A DNA stretch of 64,000 nt from Corynebacterium sp. NML130628 (GTDB lineage Bacteria; Actinomycetota; Actinomycetes; Mycobacteriales; Mycobacteriaceae), in contig NZ_MLAL01000015.1 in NCBI RefSeq assembly GCF_001875665.1, positions 1-64,000 on the forward strand, written 5' to 3'. Below the pieces are notes generated by a model. That model was not told the DNA's origin. It searched no databases and was given only the letters and a program-made list of their open reading frames with translations. Shown here piece after piece: positions 1 to 7,299 of the stretch. The position numbers and the translations under genes were made by a program. The stretch's first letter is position 1, and each line of letters starts with the position of its first letter.

Positions 1-435
1 TCAATACAAGGTTGAAGTCGACACTCGGTGATGGATATACGACCATCGCCGAGCATCGACAGGCACTGAGTGCATAACTACGAGACAAAGTCCCTCAGAT
101 GCACTCCAACAAAACATCCGCAGCCCCTTCCTCGCCCTTTTCGAGGAATACTCCAATCCTCATGCTCCCATTTGGAAAACCACGGGGCTGACATCTCTAC
201 GGCGTCCTGAGCGTTCCCATCGACCGATTAATAGCGTGGGATTAAAGGAGTGCGATGCTGGTCGCCGAAAACCACCAAACCTAGTCCAAACAGCGCGACC
301 TGCATCGCTCAACATCTAGCGCACGCTTTTAAGCGCTCACGTCACGACACCTAGTACCACACCTAGTACCAAAGCAGAGATGCTCACTTCAAACAGCGCC
401 CGCGATCAAAACACAAAAAGCGACTCGTTGAGGCA
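1..435. other. Left edge, no gene recognised
   Basis: No complete gene is supported here. One frame is open from the window edge to a TAA at 75-77 on the plus strand and could be the last 24 codons of a gene lying outside the window, but the peptide is not recognisable. The rest has stops in all frames, except for short open stretches that lack a ribosome binding site. The stretch lies downstream of the nucleotidyltransferase gene, which is read leftward and ends at 436. Confidence 0.5.
348..371. repeat. 12-bp perfect tandem repeat
   Basis: CACCTAGTACCA occurs twice head to tail (348-359 and 360-371). It lies in non-coding DNA downstream of the AbiEii-like gene. Function unknown; a short tandem duplication at an integration scar or a protein site are both possible. 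Confidence 0.6.
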
Positions 436-1194
436 TTACATTGATTCAGGCAAAAGCGGCTTTAGTAGCACGGGCACGCCAATGTCGCCTTGTGGGCGAA
501 GGCGACGGATCTCCGCTAGCGCTTCCAGTTGGTGGCTTTGCTTTAGCGGTGTCCAGTTATTCAAATCGCCAAGATAGCTTTGAGATAGGACGAAGTTGAC
601 CGCTTCGCGCTCAGATTTAGTCAGCGCTCGTTTTGGGTTGGTCTTCGCAGCACATGCAAACAGGGCTAGACAATCTTGTACGTGTCGTTCGCGATTCGGA
701 CTCGGCAGTTTTAGTGCCCAACCTTTGAGTGCTAATGCTGACCAAACGTTCGGAATTCGGACGATACGCCCGCCGCCAAGATTTACCTGAACTACTTCTT
801 TCCAGTCGCCGTTGTGAAGGTTTCCTAACGCAGATTTAGATCCAGGGCACTCGACGACTCGCTGCCCAAACCATCGTTGAGGCGTCCGACTACTGTCTTT
901 CCCCATTACATCAACAGAGAATCCATCCGGTCGTGTAAATTGGTGCAAATACCCATCCTTGCGAAGTGGCTCCCGTTTGCGATAGCCACGTTTCTCCAGT
1001 AGTTCTGCAACTTTGAAAAGGGTTGAACCGTGGACAGGATCTACAACGATATCGACGTCCACGGTAGGCCGGGCGTATTCGACATTCTGAATAGCGCAAT
1101 GTAGCAGGGTCATTGCCCCGCCGACGAGCAACCAGTCTTCCCCTGCAAGCACGTCAACGATTTCAGTAACGTGGGGAAACGCGTCGACGTCCAT
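436..1194 (-). CDS. Nucleotidyltransferase, AbiEii-toxin-like
   Basis: 252 aa. Near the N-terminus the protein carries LVGGAM followed about 20 residues later by TVDVDIVVD, the GG...DxD arrangement of minimal nucleotidyltransferases. The length and an all-helical C-terminal half fit the AbiEii/DUF1814-type family, the toxin half of type IV toxin-antitoxin and phage-abortive systems. In characterised relatives such enzymes transfer nucleotides to tRNA or another target. The ATG is only 2 nt behind the stop of the upstream gene (1197-1703), so the two are translationally coupled with the partner first, as expected for an antitoxin-toxin order. Toxicity here is inferred from family and layout. 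A housekeeping nucleotidyltransferase role is not excluded. Confidence 0.72.
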   Translation of the reverse strand: MDVDAFPHVTEIVDVLAGEDWLLVGGAMTLLHCAIQNVEYARPTVDVDIVVDPVHGSTLFKVAELLEKRGYRKREPLRKDGYLHQFTRPDGFSVDVMGKDSSRTPQRWFGQRVVECPGSKSALGNLHNGDWKEVVQVNLGGGRIVRIPNVWSALALKGWALKLPSPNRERHVQDCLALFACAAKTNPKRALTKSEREAVNFVLSQSYLGDLNNWTPLKQSHQLEALAEIRRLRPQGDIGVPVLLKPLLPESM

Positions 1195-1196
1195 CT

Positions 1197-1703
1197 CTAC
1201 GCCACCACGCGAGTTCCTACCGAGAGACGATCTCTCACTGCCTGTTGTACTCGTGCGTCACCCAACATGTAGGCATCAGCCAGTGCTTGGATTTCGGTGA
1301 CGTTCTTCTTGCGGACTACGAAACCATAGTCGGAAATCTCATCAGAAATTTCAATCACACCAGCGGCATAAAGCTGCTCGACGCTCTCTACTTGGAATAA
1401 CTCTCTTCCGCCCGCAACGATGCCGAGGTTATTCGGACCCAGGAGGCTCCAACCCGCCCGCGCAATCTTGTTACTGCTGAATCTGATTGCTTCTGAGTAC
1501 ACAAGTTGACTCCCTAAGAACGTGGCCTCAGATCCAAACATTTTCTCGAAGTCGTCTGAAACAAATCGGGATAGTGCCTGGGCAAGCATCAGGTTCAAGG
1601 TTCCCGCAGCATCAAGCTGAACCACCTTCTCTTCGATCGCTCGCTGCAGTGCGCATTGGTCAACTCTGAACCCACTGGCGATCTGTTCTACAGATAGTCG
1701 CAT
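1197..1703 (-). CDS. Partner of the nucleotidyltransferase, putative antitoxin
   Basis: 168 aa, no family recognised with confidence. It is mostly helical, with no signal peptide or membrane segment. The ATG at 1701-1703 has a strong ribosome binding site (GGGAGG, 8 nt upstream). It is the first gene of a two-gene unit with the nucleotidyltransferase and is separated from it by 2 nt. Position, size and coupling suggest a cognate antitoxin or specificity subunit. It does not look like the classic AbiEi winged-helix antitoxin, so the pair may be a variant. The function is inferred only from its neighbour. Confidence 0.6.
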   Translation of the reverse strand: MRLSVEQIASGFRVDQCALQRAIEEKVVQLDAAGTLNLMLAQALSRFVSDDFEKMFGSEATFLGSQLVYSEAIRFSSNKIARAGWSLLGPNNLGIVAGGRELFQVESVEQLYAAGVIEISDEISDYGFVVRKKNVTEIQALADAYMLGDARVQQAVRDRLSVGTRVVA

Positions 1704-1725
1704 CAGCTCGACCTCCCAATGACTT

Positions 1726-1756
1726 GCCGAAATATTTAACGTTCATCTTATTCGGC
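1726..1756 (-). promoter_or_regulatory. Imperfect inverted repeat, possible operator of the 1703-436 pair
   Basis: GCCGAA at 1726-1731 and TTCGGC at 1751-1756 form a perfect 6-bp inverted pair around an AT-rich centre. They lie about 25-55 nt upstream of the first gene of the nucleotidyltransferase unit, where its promoter should be. Autoregulation through such a site is common for toxin-antitoxin operons. Binding is not shown by the sequence. Confidence 0.3.
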
Positions 1757-2023
1757 TCAGGGGACCATTACCACCTAGACGAACACAGGTTGAGGACAGA
1801 TAGTTCTCCGCAGACGATTTAAACAAGCGCGCGGATGAGCCTTGTCACCTCCACAAATCTTCTAGAGCCGGTAGTTGTGGGGCAAACGGCTTCTAATGAT
1901 GGCAAATATCGCACCTTTAACGTTCGCGCTAGATTCCAACAAGCGAGCGGCGCAACTAAAGACGTGAACTGTGTAGCCTGAAATCAGCATCGTTTCCCCG
2001 TAACAACGAGAGGAGTACGACCG

Positions 2024-2179
2024 ATGAGTACCAGTCCTCTGGGCCAACGCCGAAGCGAGAACCCCCGCCCCAAACAGCAGCCCATCGACCAGCAGTGGCT
2101 GGTTGATTACCTCACGCTCCCGAAGAGAAAGAAGCGCTCGAAGCTCACTGAGTTCTTCGGCTGGGTCCTTGGTTTCTAG
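2024..2179 (+). CDS. Possible 51-aa basic protein
   Basis: A short frame with a good ribosome binding site (GAGAGGAG 8-9 nt before the ATG). The product is polar, with a basic KRKKR stretch followed by a short hydrophobic C-terminus ending in WVLGF. No family is recognised. It overlaps a longer leftward open frame (1862-2341) that has less support. It lies in the accessory region between the nucleotidyltransferase pair and the Panacea pair and may be a truncated remnant. Confidence 0.3.
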   Translation: MSTSPLGQRRSENPRPKQQPIDQQWLVDYLTLPKRKKRSKLTEFFGWVLGF

Positions 2180-2359
2180 GTCTCTGTATTGCCTCATTCG
2201 GCGGTGAGCATGCGAGGCAACTGGACGAGCGCACGCGCAGCGTTTTATGCTTGACTTGCTTTGGGACTTGAGCCAAGCGCTCACCACCCTGAGGCTCAGC
2301 TGCGATAATGCCCGCAGTCCTGATAAGATGAGTTCGGTCAATCGAACTCTACATACTCG

Positions 2360-2400
2360 AGAAACTCTCTTGATGCTTGATAGTAGGAGAGTTTCTTTTA
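2360..2400 (+). terminator. Stem-loop followed by T-rich tract
   Basis: AGAAACTCTC (2360-2369) pairs perfectly with GAGAGTTTCT (2387-2396) and is followed by TTTTA. The 10-bp stem with a 17-nt loop and U tract fits an intrinsic terminator. The loop is rather large, so an attenuator-like role before the downstream genes is an alternative. Confidence 0.5.
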
Positions 2401-2404
2401 TGTC

Positions 2405-2448
2405 GACGCGACCCGTGCAAGGAAGTGACGCGACCCGTGCCAGGAAGT
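2405..2448. repeat. 22-bp tandem repeat (two units)
   Basis: Units 2405-2426 and 2427-2448 differ at one position (core GACGCGACCCGTGC). They sit between the 2360-2400 stem-loop and the broken helix-turn-helix frame. They could be iteron-like protein sites or a simple duplication. Confidence 0.7.
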
Positions 2449-2450
2449 AA

Positions 2451-2732
2451 GGACGTGATCACAACAATGCAAAACACATCCTCGCTGTCCCCAGCACGCC
2501 ACAAGAGACGTGGCTAACAGCGCACACCATCTGCTATAAACTCCGACAAAAAGGATATGATGTTAAACCCGCACTGTTCCGTAAGTGGGCAGAACGAGGG
2601 AAAATAAAGTCTGCGAAAAGCCGAAATAGTAGCAACTGTTATCGTCTCTCCGACAGTGTGTCAGTCATCCGCCAAGGAGAATCATTTTGTCAAAAAACGG
2701 GTTCAAAAGACCGAGATCTTACGCTCGAGTAA
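2451..2732 (+). pseudogene. Helix-turn-helix-like fragment without start codon
   Basis: This frame is open from 2451 to a TAA at 2730-2732 but has no ATG, GTG or TTG before its conserved-looking part. The translation contains a segment reading like a small winged-helix or excisionase DNA-binding motif (FRKWAERGKIKSAKS, then CYRLSDSVSVIR). An ATG at 2467 lies in another frame and stops after 16 codons, so a frameshift near 2480 would restore a gene of about 85 codons. The 3' end overlaps the start of the membrane GAF-like gene by 46 nt. It is a degenerate regulator or recombination-directionality fragment, or a gene with an unusual start. Confidence 0.35.
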
Positions 2733-3550
2733 GTTGCCAGATTGCCAGCGCTATCGGTTTGATATTTGCAGGTGCTTTCATCCCGGATGCAATCAACGGG
2801 GATAATTGGCCGCTCAGAATCCTCGTGTTTGCGGCCCTTTTGGTGTTTGCAGCGCTTCCCTACGCTTATGAAAAGCTTGGGAAAGGCCCAACACGCACTT
2901 ACGATGACCTCAAAAGATTCACCGGTACGATGCCTCGAATCATTCAGCCGCTCAACGACTACATCGTTTCTGACATGACTATAGAAAGCGCCGAGCGGAT
3001 GCGTAAATCGCTCGCCGCTCAATCCGCCTCTGCACTTGGAAATGGGGCCCGAGTGTGCGTATACAAGTTCATACAAAAAGAAGAAGACGATGAAAAAGAA
3101 GGCGCTTTTGTTCTAGATCAAGTTGAAGGGCGCCCGGGAGATCCAAGGCGAATGTTTGACCGTAGTACGGTGGAAGGAACCCAATTCGTCCAAGAGGTGT
3201 TAAAAGGAAAAGAAATTGTAGTTTCCAATATCGAGAAACCTCCGAGAAATATGCGCGCAATCAGCCCTAATCCATTGAATGAGTATGGTTCTTTTGTGCT
3301 GATTCCGGTACTGGGGATTTCAAATAAAAAAGGGGATGAAAGAAAAGTCAAGGGGGTTCTGTCCATAGATTTTCCAAAGAAGAAGACTTTTCACTTTCAT
3401 CATCGGTATATGTTCCTGTGCATTGCTCATATGTTTGAAGTTGGTTTTCAGACTGTAAAACGTGGAGGGGAAGATACCAATGATGTTGCTCCGCAGCTAT
3501 ATTTGGAATTAAAGAAGATGCGCGAGTCCAATGACTTGGGAGAGGGGTAG
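2687..3550 (+). CDS. Two-helix membrane protein with GAF-like domain (putative Panacea-coupled toxin)
   Basis: 287 aa with a TTG start, chosen for the strong AAGGAGA site 7 nt upstream. Residues about 17-34 and 41-59 form two membrane helices. A helical linker follows, and residues about 90-265 look like a GAF-type sensor fold (alternating strands, ending VKGVLSIDFPKKK). The next gene, a Panacea-domain protein, starts 2 nt after the stop. Panacea-domain proteins are known as promiscuous antitoxins paired with many unrelated toxin types, including small membrane proteins. The coupling therefore suggests that this protein is the effector: a membrane-active toxin whose GAF-like domain senses a ligand. 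Effector function is inference. Confidence 0.65.
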   Translation: MSKNGFKRPRSYARVSCQIASAIGLIFAGAFIPDAINGDNWPLRILVFAALLVFAALPYAYEKLGKGPTRTYDDLKRFTGTMPRIIQPLNDYIVSDMTIESAERMRKSLAAQSASALGNGARVCVYKFIQKEEDDEKEGAFVLDQVEGRPGDPRRMFDRSTVEGTQFVQEVLKGKEIVVSNIEKPPRNMRAISPNPLNEYGSFVLIPVLGISNKKGDERKVKGVLSIDFPKKKTFHFHHRYMFLCIAHMFEVGFQTVKRGGEDTNDVAPQLYLELKKMRESNDLGEG

Positions 3551-3552
3551 AA

Positions 3553-4014
3553 ATGTGTAATCCATCAGTTCATGATGTTGCAGCTTATCTGCTGCAGTAC
3601 TTCAATCATCCGATTACGACCATGAAGCTACAGAAGTTGGCATTCTTCTCCCAAGGATGGTCTTTAGGCCTCCTTGACGAGCCCTTATTCCAGGAAGAGT
3701 TCCAGGCATGGCGACATGGCCCTGTCTGTTATGAGCTTTACCAGCGTCATCGCGGGCAGTATTTCATCTCCGACTGGCGAGGAAACCCCGACAGATTGGG
3801 CGCATATCAAAAGCGTCTCATCGATGGAGTGCTTCAAAATTACGGAGCGCTCAGCGGGTCTGATCTAAGCGAGCTAACCCACAAGCAGGGAACGCCCTGG
3901 TCAACAACCCGTTCCGAACGTGGACTTCGAGATGGCGCATGGGCGGATGACGTAATCGACAAGGGTGTGATGCAAAGCTACTTTAGGCAGCAGTTACTTA
4001 ATCAAAACACATAA
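3553..4014 (+). CDS. Panacea / SocA-like antitoxin-domain protein (DUF4065)
   Basis: 153 aa. The N-terminal motif DVAAYLL ... ITTMKLQKLAFFSQGW and the later EEFQAWRHGPV are the hallmarks of the Panacea (SocA-like, GepA, DUF4065) family. The ending GTPWSTTRSE also fits. Family members act as antitoxins, either by direct neutralisation or as proteolytic adaptors as in Caulobacter SocA. The start is 2 nt behind the upstream membrane GAF-like gene, so the two form a coupled pair with the antitoxin-like gene second. A GC-rich stem-loop follows the gene. Family membership is confident. The cognate toxin is inferred to be the upstream gene. Confidence 0.85.
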   Translation: MCNPSVHDVAAYLLQYFNHPITTMKLQKLAFFSQGWSLGLLDEPLFQEEFQAWRHGPVCYELYQRHRGQYFISDWRGNPDRLGAYQKRLIDGVLQNYGALSGSDLSELTHKQGTPWSTTRSERGLRDGAWADDVIDKGVMQSYFRQQLLNQNT

Positions 4015-4060
4015 GAAGCAAACAACCGTCGCACTATGTGATGTAATTGACGCGATGACA

Positions 4061-4086
4061 TCCCCTACCGGTCTCCGGTCAGGGGA
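4061..4086 (+). terminator. Stem-loop after the Panacea gene
   Basis: TCCCCT-A-CCGG (4061-4071) can pair with CCGG-TC-AGGGGA (4075-4086) to make a stable hairpin about 50 nt past the stop, followed by TTTA. It probably ends the GAF-Panacea transcript, although the U tract is weak. Confidence 0.45.
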
Positions 4087-4116
4087 TTTACTCATGCCTA
4101 ACAGGAGGTAATGTGA

Positions 4117-4446
4117 ATGGCACGAGGACGATTCCTATGCCGCGAACAAGAATGCCTTGACTCAGTCAGCTACCTTGGACGCCGCCAAGCACCATGTCAA
4201 GCGTTGGCTCAACGCGAGGACCGCAAGCGTATCCCCACCAAAGCAGCCGCGTGCAATTATAGCGAGCAACGCAAACGAGCCCAGGTCGTCGCAGCATGGC
4301 GCAAGCGCTACGGCAACACCTGCTCCGGCTGCCGATGCCAACCGCACCAAGCCACCGGCCTCACCGTCCAACACACCCACGCACTCACACTCGGCGGCAG
4401 GAACGAACAACCATCAGCAGTTTTGTGCCGCTCATGCAACTCCTAA
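4117..4446 (+). CDS. HNH endonuclease, phage type
   Basis: 109 aa. The C-terminal half has the small phage HNH layout: a zinc knuckle CSGC, the catalytic segment VQHTHALTLGG, then the second knuckle CRSC at the very end. In tailed phages such nucleases sit directly upstream of the terminase genes and take part in cohesive-end packaging. That is the order here, with terminase relics beginning about 140 nt downstream. AGGAGG lies 8 nt before the ATG. The N-terminal half reads poorly against typical homologues, while another frame starting at 4137 opens in a phage-like way, so an early frameshift is possible. It is a prophage relic, perhaps still intact in its nuclease core. Confidence 0.6.
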   Translation: MARGRFLCREQECLDSVSYLGRRQAPCQALAQREDRKRIPTKAAACNYSEQRKRAQVVAAWRKRYGNTCSGCRCQPHQATGLTVQHTHALTLGGRNEQPSAVLCRSCNS

Positions 4447-4587
4447 CACGCCGCAGACGTGACCAACCACACCTCGGAGGCTAACCCCGACGCTGACCAG
4501 ATCCCTGACCGCGCGCCAGATGAAAAGGCTGTGTACAGGTTTCAAAACCTGTTTTGGGGCCATTTTGGTGTTTGGAGGTGAAACGAA

Positions 4588-4656
4588 ATGCCAGCACCAA
4601 CGTTGAAAAGGACTTTGAGCGGAGGCGCTGTAATGCTCCGATGGTTAATACAGTAA
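4588..4656 (+). pseudogene. Start of a small-terminase-like gene, truncated
   Basis: A perfect ribosome binding site (GGAGGTG, 7 nt upstream) precedes an ATG opening MPAPTLKR, but the frame stops after 22 codons. Its position between the HNH gene and the large-terminase relic is that of the small terminase subunit. Assignment rests on position and the N-terminal flavour only. Confidence 0.3.
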
Positions 4657-4694
4657 AACTTGCCTGCTGCTAGACGAAAAGGCACCGCGCCGCG

Positions 4695-5260
4695 GTGGTT
4701 ACTGACTGGGCGTACCCCTATGATGCCGGGGTGTGGAGCAGAGCTTGAGTGGGAGTTCCGTTCGTTGGGAGTGGGGGTGCGGATTGGATTGAGGCGAATT
4801 GTGTCATTCCTGACCGTGAGGATAAGGGGAAGCCGTACTTGTTGACTGATGAGTAAGTTGGGTTTTGGTTAACCATTATCGGTTGAAGCTGGATGCATCA
4901 GCAGATAGGCCTCCTCTGCGTGGGTTTACCGTCGTTCGCAGTTGGTGCGTCCACAGAGGTGGGGCAAGTCGCCGTTGACGGCGGCGATGATTTGTGCAGA
5001 GGCTATCGGCCCTGTGCGATTCGGCGGCCTGGGATGCCCACAGTGAGCCCGTTGGTGTGCCTTGGGCGACGCCATTGATACATGTGACAGCTTCGTCCGA
5101 GGATCAGACGGCGAATGTTTATGCGATGTTGACTCCGATGATTGAGGAGGGCCATTGACGGATGTGGTTCCGGCTACTGGTGAGACGCGCATTAACTTGC
5201 CGGGTGGTGCCGTATCGATCCGTAGAATTCTCGAGCCGCTTGGCCCTACTCCCATTCGGG
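4695..5260 (+). pseudogene. Large terminase subunit (TerL), broken by frameshifts
   Basis: Consecutive pieces in different plus-strand frames read as one phage large-terminase N-terminal half. These are ADWIEANCVIPDREDKGKPY (about 4790-4850), NHYRLKLDASADRPPLR, RRSQLVRPQRWGKSPLTAAM with its Walker-A-like RWGKS (from 4927), AEAIGPVRFGG, WDAHSEPVGVPWATPLIHVT, SSEDQTANVYAMLTPMIEE, and finally LTDVVPATGETRINLPGG (from 5155). There are several frame changes and internal stops, so the gene is dead. TerL is the ATPase and nuclease motor of phage DNA packaging. No capsid or portal genes follow: DUF501 starts at 5385, so only a fragment of the prophage survives. Confidence 0.78.
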
Positions 5261-5384
5261 AACCCAGCTGTATCCTTCTCGGGTTGGTGCTGCGGAACAT
5301 TACTGTACGCAGTCTGAAGTGGGTTTCCAACCCATCTCGCCGCACCGTTCCACTCCGCTCGCCGCGTGTGGAACAATGTTGCTC

Positions 5385-5930
5385 ATGCAACCGACTCAAG
5401 AGGATCTCAATATCATTCAGGAGCAGCTCGGCCGCGCGCCTCGCGGTGTGCTGGAAATTTCCTACCGCACGCCCGATGGTCAGCCTGCGGTGGTCAAGAC
5501 TGCACCAAAGCTTGACGACGGCACTCCGTTCCCCACGCTTTACTATCTGACGGACCGTCGCCTCACCGCCGAGGCTTCGCGTTTGGAGGGCGCTCAGGTG
5601 ATGAAGTGGATGGAGGCCCGCCTAGCCGAGGACGAGGACCTGCAGAAGGACTATCGTCGCGCCCACGAGTATTTTTTGGCGAAGCGAAACGAGATTGAGG
5701 ATCTGGGCACGGATTTCTCTGGCGGCGGCATGCCGGATCGTGTGAAGTGCCTACACGTGCTGATTGCGTACGCGTTGGCGGAGGGCTCGGACCACTTTCG
5801 CTTCGGTACGGAGGCTGTGGCGCTCGCTGCTGAGCACGGCAACCTGCGCGGCACCGCGATTCCGGCTGACTGGCCAACACTCGAGCAGCTCGGTATTACG
5901 CTCGCTGAGGCGGGGGAGCACCTCGCATGA
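5385..5930 (+). CDS. DUF501 domain protein
   Basis: 181 aa from the ATG at 5385. A longer reading from 5319 or 5376 is possible, but homologues begin close to the QPTQEDL segment. This conserved actinobacterial family of unknown function has the hallmark LGRAPRGVLEISYRTPDG near the start and CLHVLIAYALAEG near the end. Its stop overlaps the ATG of the exopolyphosphatase gene by 4 nt (ATGA), so they are coupled. In related genomes this pair usually follows enolase and a DivIC-like gene. Here prophage debris lies directly upstream, which suggests that the usual neighbours were displaced by an insertion. Confidence 0.85.
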   Translation: MQPTQEDLNIIQEQLGRAPRGVLEISYRTPDGQPAVVKTAPKLDDGTPFPTLYYLTDRRLTAEASRLEGAQVMKWMEARLAEDEDLQKDYRRAHEYFLAKRNEIEDLGTDFSGGGMPDRVKCLHVLIAYALAEGSDHFRFGTEAVALAAEHGNLRGTAIPADWPTLEQLGITLAEAGEHLA

Positions 5931-6892
5931 GCCAGCAGCTAACGCTCGCCGCGGTCGACTGCGGCACGAACTCCATCCGCCTCCTAATCACCCGTTTCGA
6001 CCCCGCCACGAACACGTTCGAGGAGGTCTGTCGCGACAACATCATCGTGCGTTTGGGCCAGGGCGTGGACGAGACCGGCGCGTTCAACCCGGAGGCGATT
6101 GAGCGCACCCGCAAGGCGCTCGCTGCCTACACCGAGCGCATGGTTGCCGAGGGTGTGCAGCGTGTGCGCATGGTCGCCACCTCTGCGACTCGCGACGCCT
6201 CCAACCGCGACGTCTTCTTCGACATGACCCGCGAGCTGCTCAGCCAGATCCAGCCCGGCACACAGGCCGAGGTGATTACGGGGGAGGAGGAAGCCCAGCT
6301 TTCCTTCATCGGCGCCACGATGGACCTCCCCGCCGACGCTGGTCCGTTCTGCGTCATCGACTTAGGCGGCGGCTCAACCGAGTTCGTTGTGGGCAACGGC
6401 GACACCATCGAGGGCCGCATCTCCACCCAGATGGGGTGCGTGCGCCTTACGGAGCGTTTCTTGCGCTCGGACCCGCCAGCGCTCGAGGAGCTGCGCGCAG
6501 CCCGCGACTACGCGCGCGAGCAGGTCCAGCACGCGGCGGCGGTGGTCGACATGGCGAAGGCCTGCACGGTTGTCGGCTGCGCCGGAACCTTTACGACGCT
6601 CTCCGCGCTCACCCAGCACCTTCCCGAGTACGACCCAACCCGCATCCACCTTTCACGACTCTCCTTCGAGGACCTGCGCGCCACCATCGCGGAGATCCAG
6701 GCGCTGAGCGTGCAGGATCGCAAGGATCACCCGGTGATCCACCCCGGGCGTGCCGACGTCATCCCCGCCGGCGCCGCCGTCGTCGAGGAAATATTGAAAG
6801 CCGTCGAGGAACTCACTGGTCTTGACTCGATTGTGATCAGTGAGAAAGACATCCTCGACGGCATCGTGGCCTCGTTGGCAAGCCACGAGTAA
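5927..6892 (+). CDS. ppx: Exopolyphosphatase / guanosine pentaphosphatase family
   Basis: 321 aa, full length for the short actinobacterial Ppx2-type enzymes. The N-terminal phosphate loop AAVDCGTNSIRLL and the second loop VIDLGGGSTEF show the ASKHA-fold Ppx/GppA family, which releases phosphate from the ends of inorganic polyphosphate and in some members acts on pppGpp. The enzyme is cytosolic. It is coupled to DUF501 by a 4-nt overlap. The long helical C-terminal domain of E. coli-type Ppx is absent, as is normal in this group. The symbol is by family; which of the two corynebacterial paralogues this is cannot be settled here. Confidence 0.92.
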   Translation: MSQQLTLAAVDCGTNSIRLLITRFDPATNTFEEVCRDNIIVRLGQGVDETGAFNPEAIERTRKALAAYTERMVAEGVQRVRMVATSATRDASNRDVFFDMTRELLSQIQPGTQAEVITGEEEAQLSFIGATMDLPADAGPFCVIDLGGGSTEFVVGNGDTIEGRISTQMGCVRLTERFLRSDPPALEELRAARDYAREQVQHAAAVVDMAKACTVVGCAGTFTTLSALTQHLPEYDPTRIHLSRLSFEDLRATIAEIQALSVQDRKDHPVIHPGRADVIPAGAAVVEEILKAVEELTGLDSIVISEKDILDGIVASLASHE

Positions 6893-6913
6893 CTATCTTA
6901 ACGTATAGCGAAG

Positions 6914-7162
6914 TTAGTCCTCATCTGGTTCCAAGATTTGGTCTTGACGCTCCCGCTTGCTCCGTAAATCCTTGATCTCGCGCATTCGGGGTTCCGGATC
7001 AATTTTGTTCGCGATGGCCTTACGGGTGGAGGTCACCACCTGTTTGGCTACCGGTGAGTTCACCGCCTTTTGCGTGGCATTGACAATCTGGTGATAGCGC
7101 TTGCGCCCGGCTTTCGTGCCGAACACGTACCCGGCGGCTGCTCCGACAACGAATTGAATCAT
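6914..7162 (-). CDS. YtxH-like small membrane-associated protein
   Basis: 82 aa. The N-terminal segment FVVGAAAGYVFGTKAGRKRY is the glycine-rich hydrophobic start typical of YtxH-domain proteins, followed by a charged helical tail. The start is taken at 7162 rather than 7171: a TACTAT -10 box lies 7 nt upstream of the inner ATG and overlaps the outer one, which fits a leaderless mRNA. It is convergent with ppx. The role of these small proteins is not known; a membrane-anchored stress or structural role is usually assumed. Confidence 0.75.
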   Translation of the reverse strand: MIQFVVGAAAGYVFGTKAGRKRYHQIVNATQKAVNSPVAKQVVTSTRKAIANKIDPEPRMREIKDLRSKRERQDQILEPDED

Positions 7163-7299
7163 GGGTGCCATAGTACAGAGAATTACGATCTTGCTTCAGT
7201 ACTGCCACAATTAAGGTTTTAAGAAAGCTAACCGTTATCCTGGAAGCCAAGGCACACGCCGATCTTGCGATGACTGTTGGTGCACTCTGTGAGAAGGGA

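Noticed and set aside
1862-2341. Leftward open frame of 159 codons
   Set aside because: No ribosome binding site, cysteine- and serine-rich patchwork translation without recognisable domain, and it overlaps the better supported small frame at 2024-2179.
5155-5550. 131-codon frame as an independent gene
   Set aside because: Its first 20 codons are a terminase fragment and the rest overlaps DUF501 out of frame; better explained as part of the broken TerL.
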